Part shown: in pieces, positions 1-8,705 of the stretch | How positions within the stretch are numbered: position 1 is the first letter of the stretch | Layout of the letters: every line of letters begins with the position of its first letter | DNA from: Curtobacterium oceanosedimentum | GTDB lineage: Bacteria; Actinomycetota; Actinomycetes; Actinomycetales; Microbacteriaceae | DNA length: 64,000 nucleotides | Assembly (NCBI RefSeq): GCF_020297365.1 | Contig: NZ_JAIXIG010000013.1 | Coordinates: 1 to 64,000, forward strand | Direction: 5' to 3' | Made by a program: the position numbers and the translations under genes | Notes under the pieces: model-generated | Database searches by the model: none | The model's input: the letters and a program-made list of their open reading frames with translations, nothing else | Told to the model about the DNA's origin: nothing

Positions 1-391
1 CGGGCTCGGTGGGCTCGGGGGCCGGGGTCTCGGCCTCCTGCTCCGTGCTCGGGGCTGCCTCGGGCTCCTCGGCGTCTGCTGCGGCGGCGTTCGCGTCACC
101 GGACTCGGACGACTCCGAGCCGGAGTCGGACGAACCGGAGTCCGACGAACCCGAGCCGTCGCCGATCTTCACGAGCGGGGTGCCGACCTCGACGGTCTCG
201 TCCTCCGGCACGAGGATCTCCTCGACGACGCCGGAGATCGGAGACGGGATCTCGGTGTCGACCTTGTCGGTCGAGACCTCGAGCAGCGGCTCGTCGACCT
301 CGACCCGGTCACCGACGTTCTTCAGCCATCGGGTCACCGTGCCCTCGGTGACGCTCTCGCCGAGCGCCGGGAGGTTGACGGATTCGCTCAT
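1..391 (-). CDS. sucB: Dihydrolipoamide acyltransferase (E2), N-terminal part, cut by window edge
   Basis: E2 component of a 2-oxo acid dehydrogenase complex, probably 2-oxoglutarate dehydrogenase. Only the first 130 codons lie in the window. Residues 1-75 form a biotinyl/lipoyl domain; the motif [12 protein letters not shown] marks Lys43 as the lipoylated residue. After it comes a low-complexity linker rich in Ser, Asp, Glu, Ala and Pro, typical of the flexible arm between lipoyl and subunit-binding domains. The ATG follows a GAGGAG ribosome site. The gene lies 73 nt downstream of lpd on the same strand, the usual pairing of E2 with its E3 partner. Whether it is pyruvate or oxoglutarate specific cannot be told from this part. 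Confidence 0.85.
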   Translation of the reverse strand, partial: MSESVNLPALGESVTEGTVTRWLKNVGDRVEVDEPLLEVSTDKVDTEIPSPISGVVEEILVPEDETVEVGTPLVKIGDGSGSSDSGSSDSGSESSESGDANAAAADAEEPEAAPSTEQEAETPAPEPTEP

Positions 392-464
392 CGGGTGGAC
401 TCCTCTTCGCGGGGGATTGCAGTGGTGGTTGGTGTCATTGTCACAGTGCGCGGACCGGTGCCGG

Positions 465-1838
465 TCACAGCGCGTGCAGCGGCTTGCCCGCGAGGTGCAG
501 GAACGCCTCGCCGAGGGCTTCGTTCTGGGTCGGGTGGCCGTGCACCAGGGGCGCGACGTCCTCCGGGTAGGCCTCCCAGTTCACGGCGAGCTGTGCTTCG
601 CCGATGAGCTCGCCGACGCGGGCACCGATCATGCTGACGCCGACGACGGGGCCGTCCACGACGCGCACGACCTTGACCGAACCGGAGGTCCCGATGATGT
701 GGCTCTTGCCGTTGCCGGCCAGGTTGTACTCGTAGGAGTCGACCTTGTCGGCGCCGTACTGCTCCTCGGCCTTGGCCTGCGAGAGACCGACCGACGCGAC
801 CTCGGGGTCGGAGTAGGTGATCTTCGGGATGTTCTTGTCCTCGATGACGACCGGGTTGAGCCCGGCGATCTCCTCGGCGACGAAGATGCCCTGCTGGAAG
901 CCGCGGTGTGCGAGCTGCAGGCCGGGGACGATGTCGCCCACGGCGTAGACGTTCGGCAGGTTGGTGGCGAGGCGCTCGTTCGTGGTGACGAACCCGCGGT
1001 CCATCGCGACGCCGACCTCGTCGTAGCCGACGTTCTGCGTGACGGGGCCACGGCCGACCGCGACGAGCAGGACGTCGCCCTCGAAGGTCTTGCCGTCCTC
1101 CAGGGTGACGACGACGCCGTTCTCGTGCTGCTCGACGCCCTGGAACCGGACCCCGAGCGAGAACTCGATGCCACGCTTGCGGAACGCGCGCTCGAGCTGC
1201 TTCGACATGGACTCGTCCTCGGCGGGGACCAGGTGCGGCAGGCCCTCGACGATGGTGACCTCGGCGCCGAACGACTTCCAGACGCTCGCGAACTCGACGC
1301 CGATGACGCCGCCGCCGAGGATGACGACCTTGTTCGGGACGTAGTCCATGCGGAGCGCGGTCTCGGACGTGATCACGCGGCCGCCGATCTCGAGCCCGGG
1401 CAGGGACTTCGAGTACGAACCGGTGGCGAGCACGATGTTCTTGCCGGTGACGGTCTGGTCGCCGACCTGCACGGTGTTCTGCGAGGTCAGGCGGCCCCAG
1501 CCGTTCACGACGGTGATGCCGCGGGCCTTGATCAGGCCCTGCAGGCCCTTGTACTTCGAGTTGATGACGCCCTGCTGGTAGTCGATCACCTTCGGCACGT
1601 CGACGCCGGCGAACTCGGCGATGACGCCGTACTTCTCGGCGTCCCGCGTGCCGTCGGCGATCTCCGCCGCGTGCAGGAGCGCCTTCGTGGGGATGCACCC
1701 GCGGTGCAGGCACGTCCCTCCGAGCTTGTCGCCCTCGATGAGCGCGACGCTCATGCCGAGCTCGGCGGCCCGGAGCGCTGCGGCGTATCCACCGCTCCCG
1801 CCACCGAGGACCACGACGTCGTAAGTCTGTTCCGTCAC
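465..1838 (-). CDS. lpdA: Dihydrolipoyl dehydrogenase (E3)
   Basis: FAD-dependent E3 subunit that reoxidises dihydrolipoamide for 2-oxo acid dehydrogenase complexes using NAD+; 457 residues, normal length. The N-terminal dinucleotide fold [17 protein letters not shown] is followed by the redox-active disulfide [13 protein letters not shown] (Cys43 and Cys48). A second nucleotide fold, [15 protein letters not shown], lies mid-protein, and the C-terminal His-Glu active-site motif [10 protein letters not shown] is intact. I chose the GTG at 1838 because GAGGGAG precedes it and the FAD fold begins within ten residues; the frame stays open 14 codons further. It lies just upstream of the E2 gene, so the two are probably co-transcribed. 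Confidence 0.95.
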   Translation of the reverse strand: MTEQTYDVVVLGGGSGGYAAALRAAELGMSVALIEGDKLGGTCLHRGCIPTKALLHAAEIADGTRDAEKYGVIAEFAGVDVPKVIDYQQGVINSKYKGLQGLIKARGITVVNGWGRLTSQNTVQVGDQTVTGKNIVLATGSYSKSLPGLEIGGRVITSETALRMDYVPNKVVILGGGVIGVEFASVWKSFGAEVTIVEGLPHLVPAEDESMSKQLERAFRKRGIEFSLGVRFQGVEQHENGVVVTLEDGKTFEGDVLLVAVGRGPVTQNVGYDEVGVAMDRGFVTTNERLATNLPNVYAVGDIVPGLQLAHRGFQQGIFVAEEIAGLNPVVIEDKNIPKITYSDPEVASVGLSQAKAEEQYGADKVDSYEYNLAGNGKSHIIGTSGSVKVVRVVDGPVVGVSMIGARVGELIGEAQLAVNWEAYPEDVAPLVHGHPTQNEALGEAFLHLAGKPLHAL

Positions 1839-1942
1839 CTGGTGCAACTCCCTCGTGCGTGTCGGGCCGATCGGGCCCACTGGACACCGCGGGGAGCGGC
1901 GTCCGACGGTCGGACCGCATGGTTCCGGTCCCGTCCCGTGCA

Positions 1943-1984
1943 GTACCGGTGGGCGGCGCGTCGGTGCGCCGGTCCCACCGGTAC
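1943..1984 (-). terminator. Hairpin downstream of pepA
   Basis: Inverted repeat with arms GTACCGGTGGG (1943-1953) and CCCACCGGTAC (1974-1984), 9 nt beyond the pepA stop and before lpdA. No T-tract is evident, common for high-GC terminators. The rest of the 154-nt gap should hold the lpdA promoter, which I could not place. Confidence 0.5.
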
Positions 1985-1992
1985 CAAACCTA

Positions 1993-3492
1993 CTACTCGG
2001 ACTGGAGGTCTTCTGCGAGGGCCACGAGGGTCCGGACCATCACGCCCGTCGCGCCCTTGCCCAGCCAGCCGTAGCCGCCGCCCTTGTTCTCCGACGGACC
2101 CGCGATGTCGAGGTGCGCCCAGGGGACACCGTCGCCCACGAAGCGCTCCAGGAACTTGCCCGCCAGGAGCATGCCGCCGGCCGGGTTGCCCACCGTGGCG
2201 TTGACGATGTCGGCGACCTCGCTGGCCAGCCGGGCGTCGAGTTCCTCGGGGAGCGGCATCGGCCAGATCGGCTCGGCCACACGCTCGGCCACCGCGCGCA
2301 GCGTGGCGACGAGGTCGTCGCTGCCCATCAGGCCCGTCGTGCGGTCACCGAGTGCGACGACCTGGGCGCCCGTGAGCGTCGCCACGTCGACCAGCGCGTC
2401 GGGCTGCTCGAGGGACGCCGCGGCCATGCCGTCACCGAGGACCAGGCGGCCCTCGGCGTCGGTGTTCGTGACCTCGACCGTGGTGCCGTTCTTCAGCGTG
2501 AGGACGTCACCCGGGCGGGTCGCGGTGCCGGACGGCATGTTCTCGGCCAGGGCGAGCCAGGCGGTGACGCGCACGTCCAGCCCCAGGCGCGCGGCGGCGA
2601 CCGTCGCGGCGAGCACGGTGGCGGCGCCGGTCATGTCGGTCTTCATGCCGAGCATCGAGGCGGCGGGCTTGAGCGAGAGGCCGCCCGAGTCGAAGGTGAT
2701 CCCCTTGCCGACCAGGGCGAGGTGCTTGGTGGCCGACTCCGGCGCGTACCGCACGACGACCATGCGGGGCGGGCGGGCCGAGCCGCGACCGACGCCGAGG
2801 ATGCCGCCGAAGCCCTGCTCCTCGAGTGCGTGCTCGTCGAGCACCTCGACGGTGAGCGGCAGGTCCGAGGCGAAGCCGGTCGCGACGTCGGCGACGTCCT
2901 GCGGTCCGAGGTCGCCGGCCGCGGTGTTCACCAGGTCGCGCACGAGCGACGCGGCGTCCGCCACGATCGCGGGGCGCACGGCGGCGTCGGCGGCGACGTC
3001 GGCCGGGGCGACGACCTCGATGCGCTGGTCACCGCGGGCGGGTGCCTTCGTGCCGGCGCCCTTGTGGCGGGTGAAGGCGTAGGCGCCGAGTGCGGCACCC
3101 TCGAGTGCGGCGTCGACGAGCTCGGCGGAGTCCGTCGGCAGCGCGAGCGTGATCGAGTCGACCTGGGGGAGCTGGCGGACGGCGCTGCCGGCGGCGGCAC
3201 GGATCGCCGCCGCACCCGTCGCGGACCCGAGGCCGATCAGCGCGACCGACCGCGCACCGACGCCGGTGGCGGGCAGGCGGACGAGCTGGTCCTTCGCCCC
3301 GGTCACGCCGATGGCGGCCAGGTCGAGGCCCGCGAGGGCGTCGACGGCTCCAAGCGCGCTCGGCGCGAGCGAGGCGCCGGAACCGGTCGCGTCGCCCGAC
3401 CCGGTCGGTGCCGGATGCACCCCGACGACGAGCACGTCGGCGGTGGTGGTCTCGGGGGCGGAAGTGGTGGTGGAGAGCGTCGGTCGGACCAT
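1993..3492 (-). CDS. pepA: Leucyl aminopeptidase, M17 family
   Basis: Cytosolic two-metal aminopeptidase removing N-terminal residues from peptides; 499 residues, the usual M17 length. The C-terminal catalytic domain carries the family signature NTDAEGRLVLGD near residue 341, and upstream metal-ligand motifs VGKGITFDSGG and KTDMTGA are complete. The N-terminal half is a divergent alanine/glycine-rich macro-like domain, as usual. The start follows a short Thr/Ser-rich lead. It is divergent from the PAC2 gene with 85 nt between starts and has a hairpin after its stop. Confidence 0.95.
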   Translation of the reverse strand: MVRPTLSTTTSAPETTTADVLVVGVHPAPTGSGDATGSGASLAPSALGAVDALAGLDLAAIGVTGAKDQLVRLPATGVGARSVALIGLGSATGAAAIRAAAGSAVRQLPQVDSITLALPTDSAELVDAALEGAALGAYAFTRHKGAGTKAPARGDQRIEVVAPADVAADAAVRPAIVADAASLVRDLVNTAAGDLGPQDVADVATGFASDLPLTVEVLDEHALEEQGFGGILGVGRGSARPPRMVVVRYAPESATKHLALVGKGITFDSGGLSLKPAASMLGMKTDMTGAATVLAATVAAARLGLDVRVTAWLALAENMPSGTATRPGDVLTLKNGTTVEVTNTDAEGRLVLGDGMAAASLEQPDALVDVATLTGAQVVALGDRTTGLMGSDDLVATLRAVAERVAEPIWPMPLPEELDARLASEVADIVNATVGNPAGGMLLAGKFLERFVGDGVPWAHLDIAGPSENKGGGYGWLGKGATGVMVRTLVALAEDLQSE

Positions 3493-3564
3493 GCCCCAAC
3501 CCTACCGACGGGCTGTTCGCTGTCGGCGTCGTCACCACGCACCGGGGACGTCAGGGGGCCCGCC

Positions 3565-3580
3565 TAGCATGGGGACGGTG
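3565..3580 (+). promoter_or_regulatory. Candidate leaderless promoter of the PAC2 gene
   Basis: A -10 like hexamer TAGCAT (3565-3570) stands exactly 7 nt before a GTG, with no Shine-Dalgarno sequence. No convincing -35 was found. The same layout recurs before several other genes in the window. Confidence 0.5.
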
Positions 3581-4498
3581 AACCACCCCGAGGAGCTCTA
3601 CACGTTCGACGCTGACGCCCCGACCGTGCCCGCCGGGCTGCACCTGGTCGCCGGGCTCACCGGCTTCGCCGACGCCGGATCGGCCGTCGCGCAGGTCACG
3701 ACCGCGGTCCTCGAGGACCTGGAGACCGAGCTCGTGGCCGAGTTCGACCCCGACGCGCTGCTCGACTGGCGGGCCCGTCGCCCGGTGATCACCTTCGAGC
3801 ACGACCACATCGCCGCCGTCGAACCGCCCCGACTGGCCCTGCACCTGGTGCGCGACGAGATCGGTCAGCCGTTCCTGTTCCTGTCGGGCTACGAGCCGGA
3901 CTTCCAGTGGAACCGCTTCGTCGACGCCGTCACCGGACTCGCCGCCGAGCTGCAGGTCGCCGACACCACGTGGGTGCAGTCGATCCCGATGCCGGTCCCG
4001 CACACCCGGCCGATCAGCCTCACGGTCTCCGGCACGCGTGCCGATCTGGTCGAGCAGATGAGCGTCTGGAAGCCCGAGACCCAGGCACCGGCGAACGTCC
4101 TGCACCTGGTCGAGCACCGGCTCGCCGGCTCCGGTGCGCAGGTCACCGGGCTCGTGCTGCTCGTCCCGCACTACCTGTCCGACACCGAGTTCCCCGACGC
4201 CGCGGTCGCCGCGCTGTCGGGCATCGCCGCCGCCACCGGGCTCATCTTCCCGACGGACGCCCTGCGCGAGTCGGGCCGCGAGTTCCGCAACCGCGTGGAC
4301 GAGCAGGTGCTCGGCAACGCCGAGCTGCAGCGCCTGGTCTCCGTGCTCGAGGAACGGCACGACACCTACATGGAGGGGAACCCGGTCGCGTCGCCCCTGA
4401 CGGGCGTCGACGGCGAGGTCCCCACCGCCGACGCGATCGCCGCCGAACTCGAGCGCTTCCTGGCCGACCGCCGGACCCAGGGCGACACGACCGACTGA
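3578..4498 (+). CDS. PAC2 family protein
   Basis: Member of the PAC2 family (proteasome-assembly-chaperone-2-like fold) common in Actinobacteria; precise role unknown. 306 residues. The N-terminal HLVAGLTGFADAGSAVAQV and the mid-protein SGYEPDFQWNRFVDAV are typical of the family, and the C-terminal part is helical and charged, ending in TQGDTTD. The frame is open far upstream, but GTG 3578 is preferred because a -10 hexamer sits 7 nt before it; the ATG at 3569 is the alternative and adds three residues. The following hairpin separates it from the MFS gene. Confidence 0.85.
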   Translation: MNHPEELYTFDADAPTVPAGLHLVAGLTGFADAGSAVAQVTTAVLEDLETELVAEFDPDALLDWRARRPVITFEHDHIAAVEPPRLALHLVRDEIGQPFLFLSGYEPDFQWNRFVDAVTGLAAELQVADTTWVQSIPMPVPHTRPISLTVSGTRADLVEQMSVWKPETQAPANVLHLVEHRLAGSGAQVTGLVLLVPHYLSDTEFPDAAVAALSGIAAATGLIFPTDALRESGREFRNRVDEQVLGNAELQRLVSVLEERHDTYMEGNPVASPLTGVDGEVPTADAIAAELERFLADRRTQGDTTD

Positions 4499-4523
4499 CG
4501 GTCGGGGTCCCAGCGTCCCCACG

Positions 4524-4573
4524 GGGCGGTCTGGAGGCGCGGTGCGGGCCCGCGCCGTGCCTCCAGACCGCCC
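4524..4573. terminator. GGAGGC-family hairpin after the PAC2 gene
   Basis: Perfect 15-nt arms GGGCGGTCTGGAGGC (4524-4538) and its complement (4559-4573) around a GC-rich loop. It belongs to a family of hairpins sharing a GGAGGC/GCCTCC stem found eight times in this window. Confidence 0.7.
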
Positions 4574-4640
4574 TGCGGTCGCCTGCACGACGCGACGCGC
4601 GTGGGCGACGGCCGTCGCGTATCGACGTCGGCGGCGTCGG

Positions 4641-4655
4641 TAGCCTGGTGCGGTG
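4641..4655 (+). promoter_or_regulatory. Candidate leaderless promoter of the MFS gene
   Basis: TAGCCT (4641-4646), then 6 nt, then the GTG start at 4653, with no ribosome site. Same arrangement as at 3565. Confidence 0.5.
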
Positions 4656-5972
4656 AACTCCCGTCGTGCCTTCCTGATCTGGGGCGTCGCGGTGCTCGCC
4701 TACGTCCTCGCCGTCGTGCAGCGGTCCTCGCTGGGGGTTTCGGGTGTCGACGCGCAGGACCGGTTCGCCGTGTCCGCCGCCGTGCTGTCCACCCTGGCCG
4801 TCGTGCAGATCGCCGTCTACGCGGGACTCCAGATCCCGGTGGGCATCGCCCTCGACCGGGTCGGCCCGCGCCGCCTGGTCCTGCTCGGCGCCGCGCTGCT
4901 CGTCGTCGGGCAGGCGGTCGTCGCGGTCTCGCCGTCGATCGCACCGGCCATCGTGGGGCGGGTGCTCGTCGGCGCCGGCGACGCGATGACCTTCATCTCC
5001 GTGATCCGCCTGGTGCCGATGTGGTTCAGCGGGCGCATCCTGCCGCAGATCTCGCAGTGGACGGGCAACCTCGGACAGATCGGGCAGGTCCTGTCGGCGT
5101 TCCCGTTCGCCGTGCTGCTCCACTCGGTCGGCTGGACGCCGGCGTTCGGCGTCGCCGCGGCAGCGAGCGCGGTCGGACTCGTGCTCGCCGCGGTGTTCGT
5201 GCGGAACGGTCCCGTGCCCGTCCGGACCGACACGATCCCGCTGCCGCACTCCTGGGGCGCGGCCTTCGGCACGTTCGGGCACGCGCTGCGCCGTCCCGGC
5301 ACGCAGCTCGGGTTCTGGTCGCACTACGTGACGCAGTCGTCCGGCACGGTGTTCTCGCTGCTCTGGGGCGTGCCGATGCTCCGCGGGCTCGGGTACACGC
5401 CGGGTGAGGCGGCGGGGTTCCTCACCGTCATCGTGGTCGTCGGGTTCGTCGCCGGTCCGGTGCTCGGGGTGCTGTGCGCCCGCTTCCCGATGCGCCGCTC
5501 GAACCTGGTGCTCGGCGTGGTCGTGCTGCTCGCGGTCATCTGGACGGCGATCCTGCTGTGGCCAGGGCACCCCCCGACGTGGCTGCTCGTCCTGCTCGTC
5601 GTCGCGATGGGCATCGGCGGTCCGGGTTCGCTCATCGGGTTCGACTTCGCCCGCACCTTCAACCCCGTCGGCTCGCTCGGGTCGGCGAACGGCGTCGTCA
5701 ACGTCGGCGGCTTCCTGGCGGCCTTCGTGATGATGTACCTGATCGGCGTCCTGCTCGACCTGACCGCGCGCGCCACCGGCCAGACGGTGTTCGCCTGGGA
5801 CAACTTCCGGATCGCCCTCACCGTGCAGTACGTCGTGGTCGGGTTCGGGGTCGGGATGCTGCTGCACGCACGGCGCCGGACCCGCCGCGTGCTGCACGCC
5901 GAGGAAGGAATACGTGTGGGCCCGCTCTGGGTTGCACTCGTTGCACGCCTGCGGAAGCGGCACGTGCAATAA
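4653..5972 (+). CDS. MFS transporter
   Basis: Major facilitator superfamily permease of 439 residues with about twelve hydrophobic segments in the inner membrane. Segment 1 is IWGVAVLAYVLAVVQR; the loop between segments 2 and 3 carries the signature GIALDRVGPRRLVLLGA, the DRxGRR-type motif. Glycine-rich motifs such as GRVLVGAGDAMTFISV follow. The substrate cannot be read from sequence. The C-terminus is short and basic, and its last codons overlap repeated TTGCAC elements that look like promoter DNA for the next gene, sigA. The start is a GTG that appears leaderless. Confidence 0.85.
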   Translation: MNSRRAFLIWGVAVLAYVLAVVQRSSLGVSGVDAQDRFAVSAAVLSTLAVVQIAVYAGLQIPVGIALDRVGPRRLVLLGAALLVVGQAVVAVSPSIAPAIVGRVLVGAGDAMTFISVIRLVPMWFSGRILPQISQWTGNLGQIGQVLSAFPFAVLLHSVGWTPAFGVAAAASAVGLVLAAVFVRNGPVPVRTDTIPLPHSWGAAFGTFGHALRRPGTQLGFWSHYVTQSSGTVFSLLWGVPMLRGLGYTPGEAAGFLTVIVVVGFVAGPVLGVLCARFPMRRSNLVLGVVVLLAVIWTAILLWPGHPPTWLLVLLVVAMGIGGPGSLIGFDFARTFNPVGSLGSANGVVNVGGFLAAFVMMYLIGVLLDLTARATGQTVFAWDNFRIALTVQYVVVGFGVGMLLHARRRTRRVLHAEEGIRVGPLWVALVARLRKRHVQ

Positions 5973-5974
5973 TG
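5932..5974 (+). promoter_or_regulatory. TTGCAC/GTGCAA inverted-repeat element upstream of sigA
   Basis: Two direct TTGCAC copies (5932-5937, 5941-5946) are followed by the inverted copy GTGCAA (5964-5969) that runs into AATAAT, a -10 like string. It lies in the 3' end of the MFS gene, about 190 nt before sigA. A TTGACA at 6038-6043 is another possible -35. The related TTTGCAC/GTGCAAA pair precedes the DUF4193 gene. Function is inferred. Confidence 0.35.
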
Positions 5975-6164
5975 AACCCGGACCCGTTCGGGACCCCTGT
6001 CTGTCGGAACACTTCGGTGCGCCGGTGAACTCGGGGGACTTGACATGGGTCCTCGTGCTGCCCGGAACGGTGGACTCGTACGACGCGGGGGACTGCGCCG
6101 CGGGACCTGGGCGGCGAGGGAGGCCACGACCCCACGAACGTGGCACGACGAGAGAGGTGATCGC

Positions 6165-7439
6165 ATGGCTGCCCGGAGCACGACGATCGATCCCACGAAG
6201 GACACCGAACCCGAGGGCGCGGTGGCGCAGGACGCCGCCGACGCCGAGGGGACCGCCGCGCCGAAGAAGCGCGCCACCAAGGCGCCCGCCGCGAAGGCCC
6301 CTGCCAAGAAGGCCCCCGCCAAGAAGGCTGCCCCGAAGGCGAAGAAGACCGACGCCGTCGACGAGGCCATCGCCGCCGACGAGCCCGTCGAGGAGCCGGT
6401 CGACGAGACCGAGGAGTCCGACGACAAGACGGCGAAGCCGGACGCCGCGGCCGCAGTCGCCGCCGGCGCGCTCGTCATCTCGCAGACCGACGACGACGAG
6501 GCGCCGGTCTACTCGACCACCATCACGGGTGCGACCGCCGACCCCGTGAAGGACTACCTCAAGCAGATCGGCAAGGTCGCGCTGCTCAACGCCGAGCAGG
6601 AGGTCGAGCTCGCGATGCGCATCGAGGCCGGCCTGTTCGCGGAGGACAAGCTGCAGCACGCGACGGGGCTGTCGAAGCCCGCCGAGCGTGAACTGCGCTG
6701 GGTCGCCCGCGACGGTCAGCGTGCGAAGTCGCACCTGCTCGGCGCGAACCTCCGACTGGTCGTCTCGCTCGCGAAGCGCTACACCGGTCGCGGCATGCAG
6801 TTCCTGGACCTCATCCAGGAGGGCAACCTCGGTCTGATCCGTGCGGTCGAGAAGTTCGACTACACCAAGGGCTTCAAGTTCTCGACCTACGCGACGTGGT
6901 GGATCCGCCAGGCGATCACCCGCGCCATGGCCGACCAGGCCCGCACGATCCGCATCCCCGTGCACATGGTCGAGGTCATCAACAAGCTCGCCCGCGTGCA
7001 GCGCCAGATGCTGCAGGACCTCGGCCGCGAGCCCACTCCGGAAGAGCTCGCCCGCGAGCTCGACATGACCCCGGAGAAGGTCGTCGAGGTGCAGAAGTAC
7101 GGCCGCGAGCCGATCTCGCTGCACACGCCCCTGGGCGAGGACGGCGACTCGGAGTTCGGTGACCTCATCGAGGACACCGAGGCGGTCGTGCCGGCCGACG
7201 CGGTGGGCTTCACGATGCTGCAGAAGCAGCTCGAGAGCCTGCTCGACTCCCTGTCCGAGCGCGAGGCGGGCGTCATCCGCATGCGCTTCGGCCTGGGCGA
7301 CGGCCAGCCGAAGACCCTCGACCAGATCGGTGACACGTTCGGCGTGACGCGTGAGCGCATCCGCCAGATCGAGTCGAAGACGATGGCGAAGCTCCGCCAC
7401 CCGTCGCGGTCGCAGTCGCTGCGCGACTACCTCGAGTAA
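6165..7439 (+). CDS. sigA: Principal RNA polymerase sigma factor (RpoD/SigA/HrdB)
   Basis: Group 1 sigma-70 directing housekeeping transcription; 424 residues. The N-terminal about 110 residues are an Ala/Lys-rich and then acidic extension (repeats like [11 protein letters not shown], then [13 protein letters not shown]), typical of actinobacterial HrdB-type factors. Region 1.2 begins at [16 protein letters not shown]; region 2 has [19 protein letters not shown] and [16 protein letters not shown]; region 3 follows; region 4.2 is [19 protein letters not shown]. The ATG at 6165 follows GAGAGAGGTGATC; 40 upstream in-frame codons look like leader. murT starts 6 nt after its stop. Confidence 0.95.
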   Translation: MAARSTTIDPTKDTEPEGAVAQDAADAEGTAAPKKRATKAPAAKAPAKKAPAKKAAPKAKKTDAVDEAIAADEPVEEPVDETEESDDKTAKPDAAAAVAAGALVISQTDDDEAPVYSTTITGATADPVKDYLKQIGKVALLNAEQEVELAMRIEAGLFAEDKLQHATGLSKPAERELRWVARDGQRAKSHLLGANLRLVVSLAKRYTGRGMQFLDLIQEGNLGLIRAVEKFDYTKGFKFSTYATWWIRQAITRAMADQARTIRIPVHMVEVINKLARVQRQMLQDLGREPTPEELARELDMTPEKVVEVQKYGREPISLHTPLGEDGDSEFGDLIEDTEAVVPADAVGFTMLQKQLESLLDSLSEREAGVIRMRFGLGDGQPKTLDQIGDTFGVTRERIRQIESKTMAKLRHPSRSQSLRDYLE

Positions 7440-7445
7440 GCCGGC

Positions 7446-8705
7446 ATGCGCTTCTTCATCCCGATCCTGATCGGGCGGATCCTCCGTGCCCTCGCCCGTG
7501 CGCGGGGCGGCGGGTCCGCCTACCCGGGCTTCATCGTCCTCAAGCTCGTGCCGGACTTCCTGCAGCACGTGACGAAGCAGTTCCCGAACGGCGTCGTCTT
7601 CGTGCTCGGGTCGAACGGCAAGTCGACGACGACGCACATGATCTCGGACATCGTCCGGGCGCACGGGCTCCGCGTCTTCACGAACCCGTCCGGGGCGAAC
7701 CTGCCGCAGGGCATCGCTTCGGCGCTGCTCTCCGAGGTCTCGCTGACCGGCAAGCTCAAGGCGGACATCGGCATCCTCGAGGTCGACGAGGCCTTCGCGG
7801 TCGAGCTCGCCGGCATCCTGTCGCCGTCCACGGTGACCATGCTCAACGTGCAGGTCGACCAGCTCTACCGGTTCTTCGAGACCGAGCGGGTCGCGACGAT
7901 GATGCTCGACACCGCCGCACTGTCGACGGCGAACGTCATCACGAACCGCGACGACCAGTTCCTCGACGCCTACGCGGGCGTCGCCGGTCAGCGGGTGCTG
8001 CGCTTCGGTGCGAGCGCCGAGGTCGTGGCCGCGGCCCCGAACGGGCTGCAGAACGCCGACGACTTCGACCGGCGTGACGCCGTGCCGAACACCGCCGACG
8101 CCGAGGTCGTCGTCAACACCGGCGACGGCGCCACACTGCGCTTCGCGGGCACCGACATCCCCGTGCGCCTGCCGGCCCGCGGCCTGCACTACGCGGTCGA
8201 CGCGGCAGCGGCCACGGCGACGGCGAGTGCCGCGCTGGGCGAGCAGTTCCGCGCCGACGCCGTGACGAAGGCCTTCGGCACCATGAAGCCGGCCTACGGC
8301 CGCGGCGAGCGGCTGCCGATCGCCGGCGAGTCCGCCGAGTTCACGATGTTCAAGAACGCCGCGAGCCTGCAGCTCAACCTCGACGCCCTGCCCGACCAGC
8401 CCGAGCAGGTCCTCATGGCGATCGACGAGGGCACGCCGGACATCTCGTGGATCTACGACATCGACTTCTCGAAGCTCGACCACGTCGACGTCGTCTCCGG
8501 CGACAAGGCCTGGCAGATCGCGATCGCGCTGGAGCACGCCGGCGTCCGCATCGGCCGCGTGGAGCCCGACGTCGAGGCGGCGATCCGCCACATGGAGCAG
8601 CTGGGTTCGACGACCCGTGGGACGAAGAACTTCATCGTCAACTACGAGATCATGATGATCGCCCGGAAGGCCCTCGGCCACCCGGACATGGAGAAGACCG
8701 CATGA
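7446..8705 (+). CDS. murT: MurT-like Mur ligase (DUF1727) without zinc ribbon
   Basis: Homologue of MurT, the ATP-dependent ligase that with GatD amidates the D-Glu alpha-carboxyl of lipid II. 419 residues. The ATP loop is GSNGKSTTT (Lys59) near the N-terminus; the C-terminal DUF1727 domain has TPDISWIYDIDF with an Asp near residue 332 matching the catalytic Asp of MurT. Seen directly: the protein contains no cysteine at all, so the Cys4 zinc ribbon known in staphylococcal and pneumococcal MurT, inserted after the NxDD motif (here NRDDQF), is absent. It overlaps gatD by 4 nt and follows sigA closely. Ligase activity is inferred; the nucleophile is uncertain, see findings. Confidence 0.85.
   Translation: MRFFIPILIGRILRALARARGGGSAYPGFIVLKLVPDFLQHVTKQFPNGVVFVLGSNGKSTTTHMISDIVRAHGLRVFTNPSGANLPQGIASALLSEVSLTGKLKADIGILEVDEAFAVELAGILSPSTVTMLNVQVDQLYRFFETERVATMMLDTAALSTANVITNRDDQFLDAYAGVAGQRVLRFGASAEVVAAAPNGLQNADDFDRRDAVPNTADAEVVVNTGDGATLRFAGTDIPVRLPARGLHYAVDAAAATATASAALGEQFRADAVTKAFGTMKPAYGRGERLPIAGESAEFTMFKNAASLQLNLDALPDQPEQVLMAIDEGTPDISWIYDIDFSKLDHVDVVSGDKAWQIAIALEHAGVRIGRVEPDVEAAIRHMEQLGSTTRGTKNFIVNYEIMMIARKALGHPDMEKTA

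Noticed and set aside
6038..6043. TTGACA as the sole sigA promoter -35
   Set aside because: No acceptable -10 at 16-19 nt downstream; kept only as an alternative.
4242..8681. A 1479-codon minus-strand frame opposite the MFS gene, sigA and murT
   Set aside because: Antisense to well-supported genes; composition is typical of shadow frames in 71% GC DNA.
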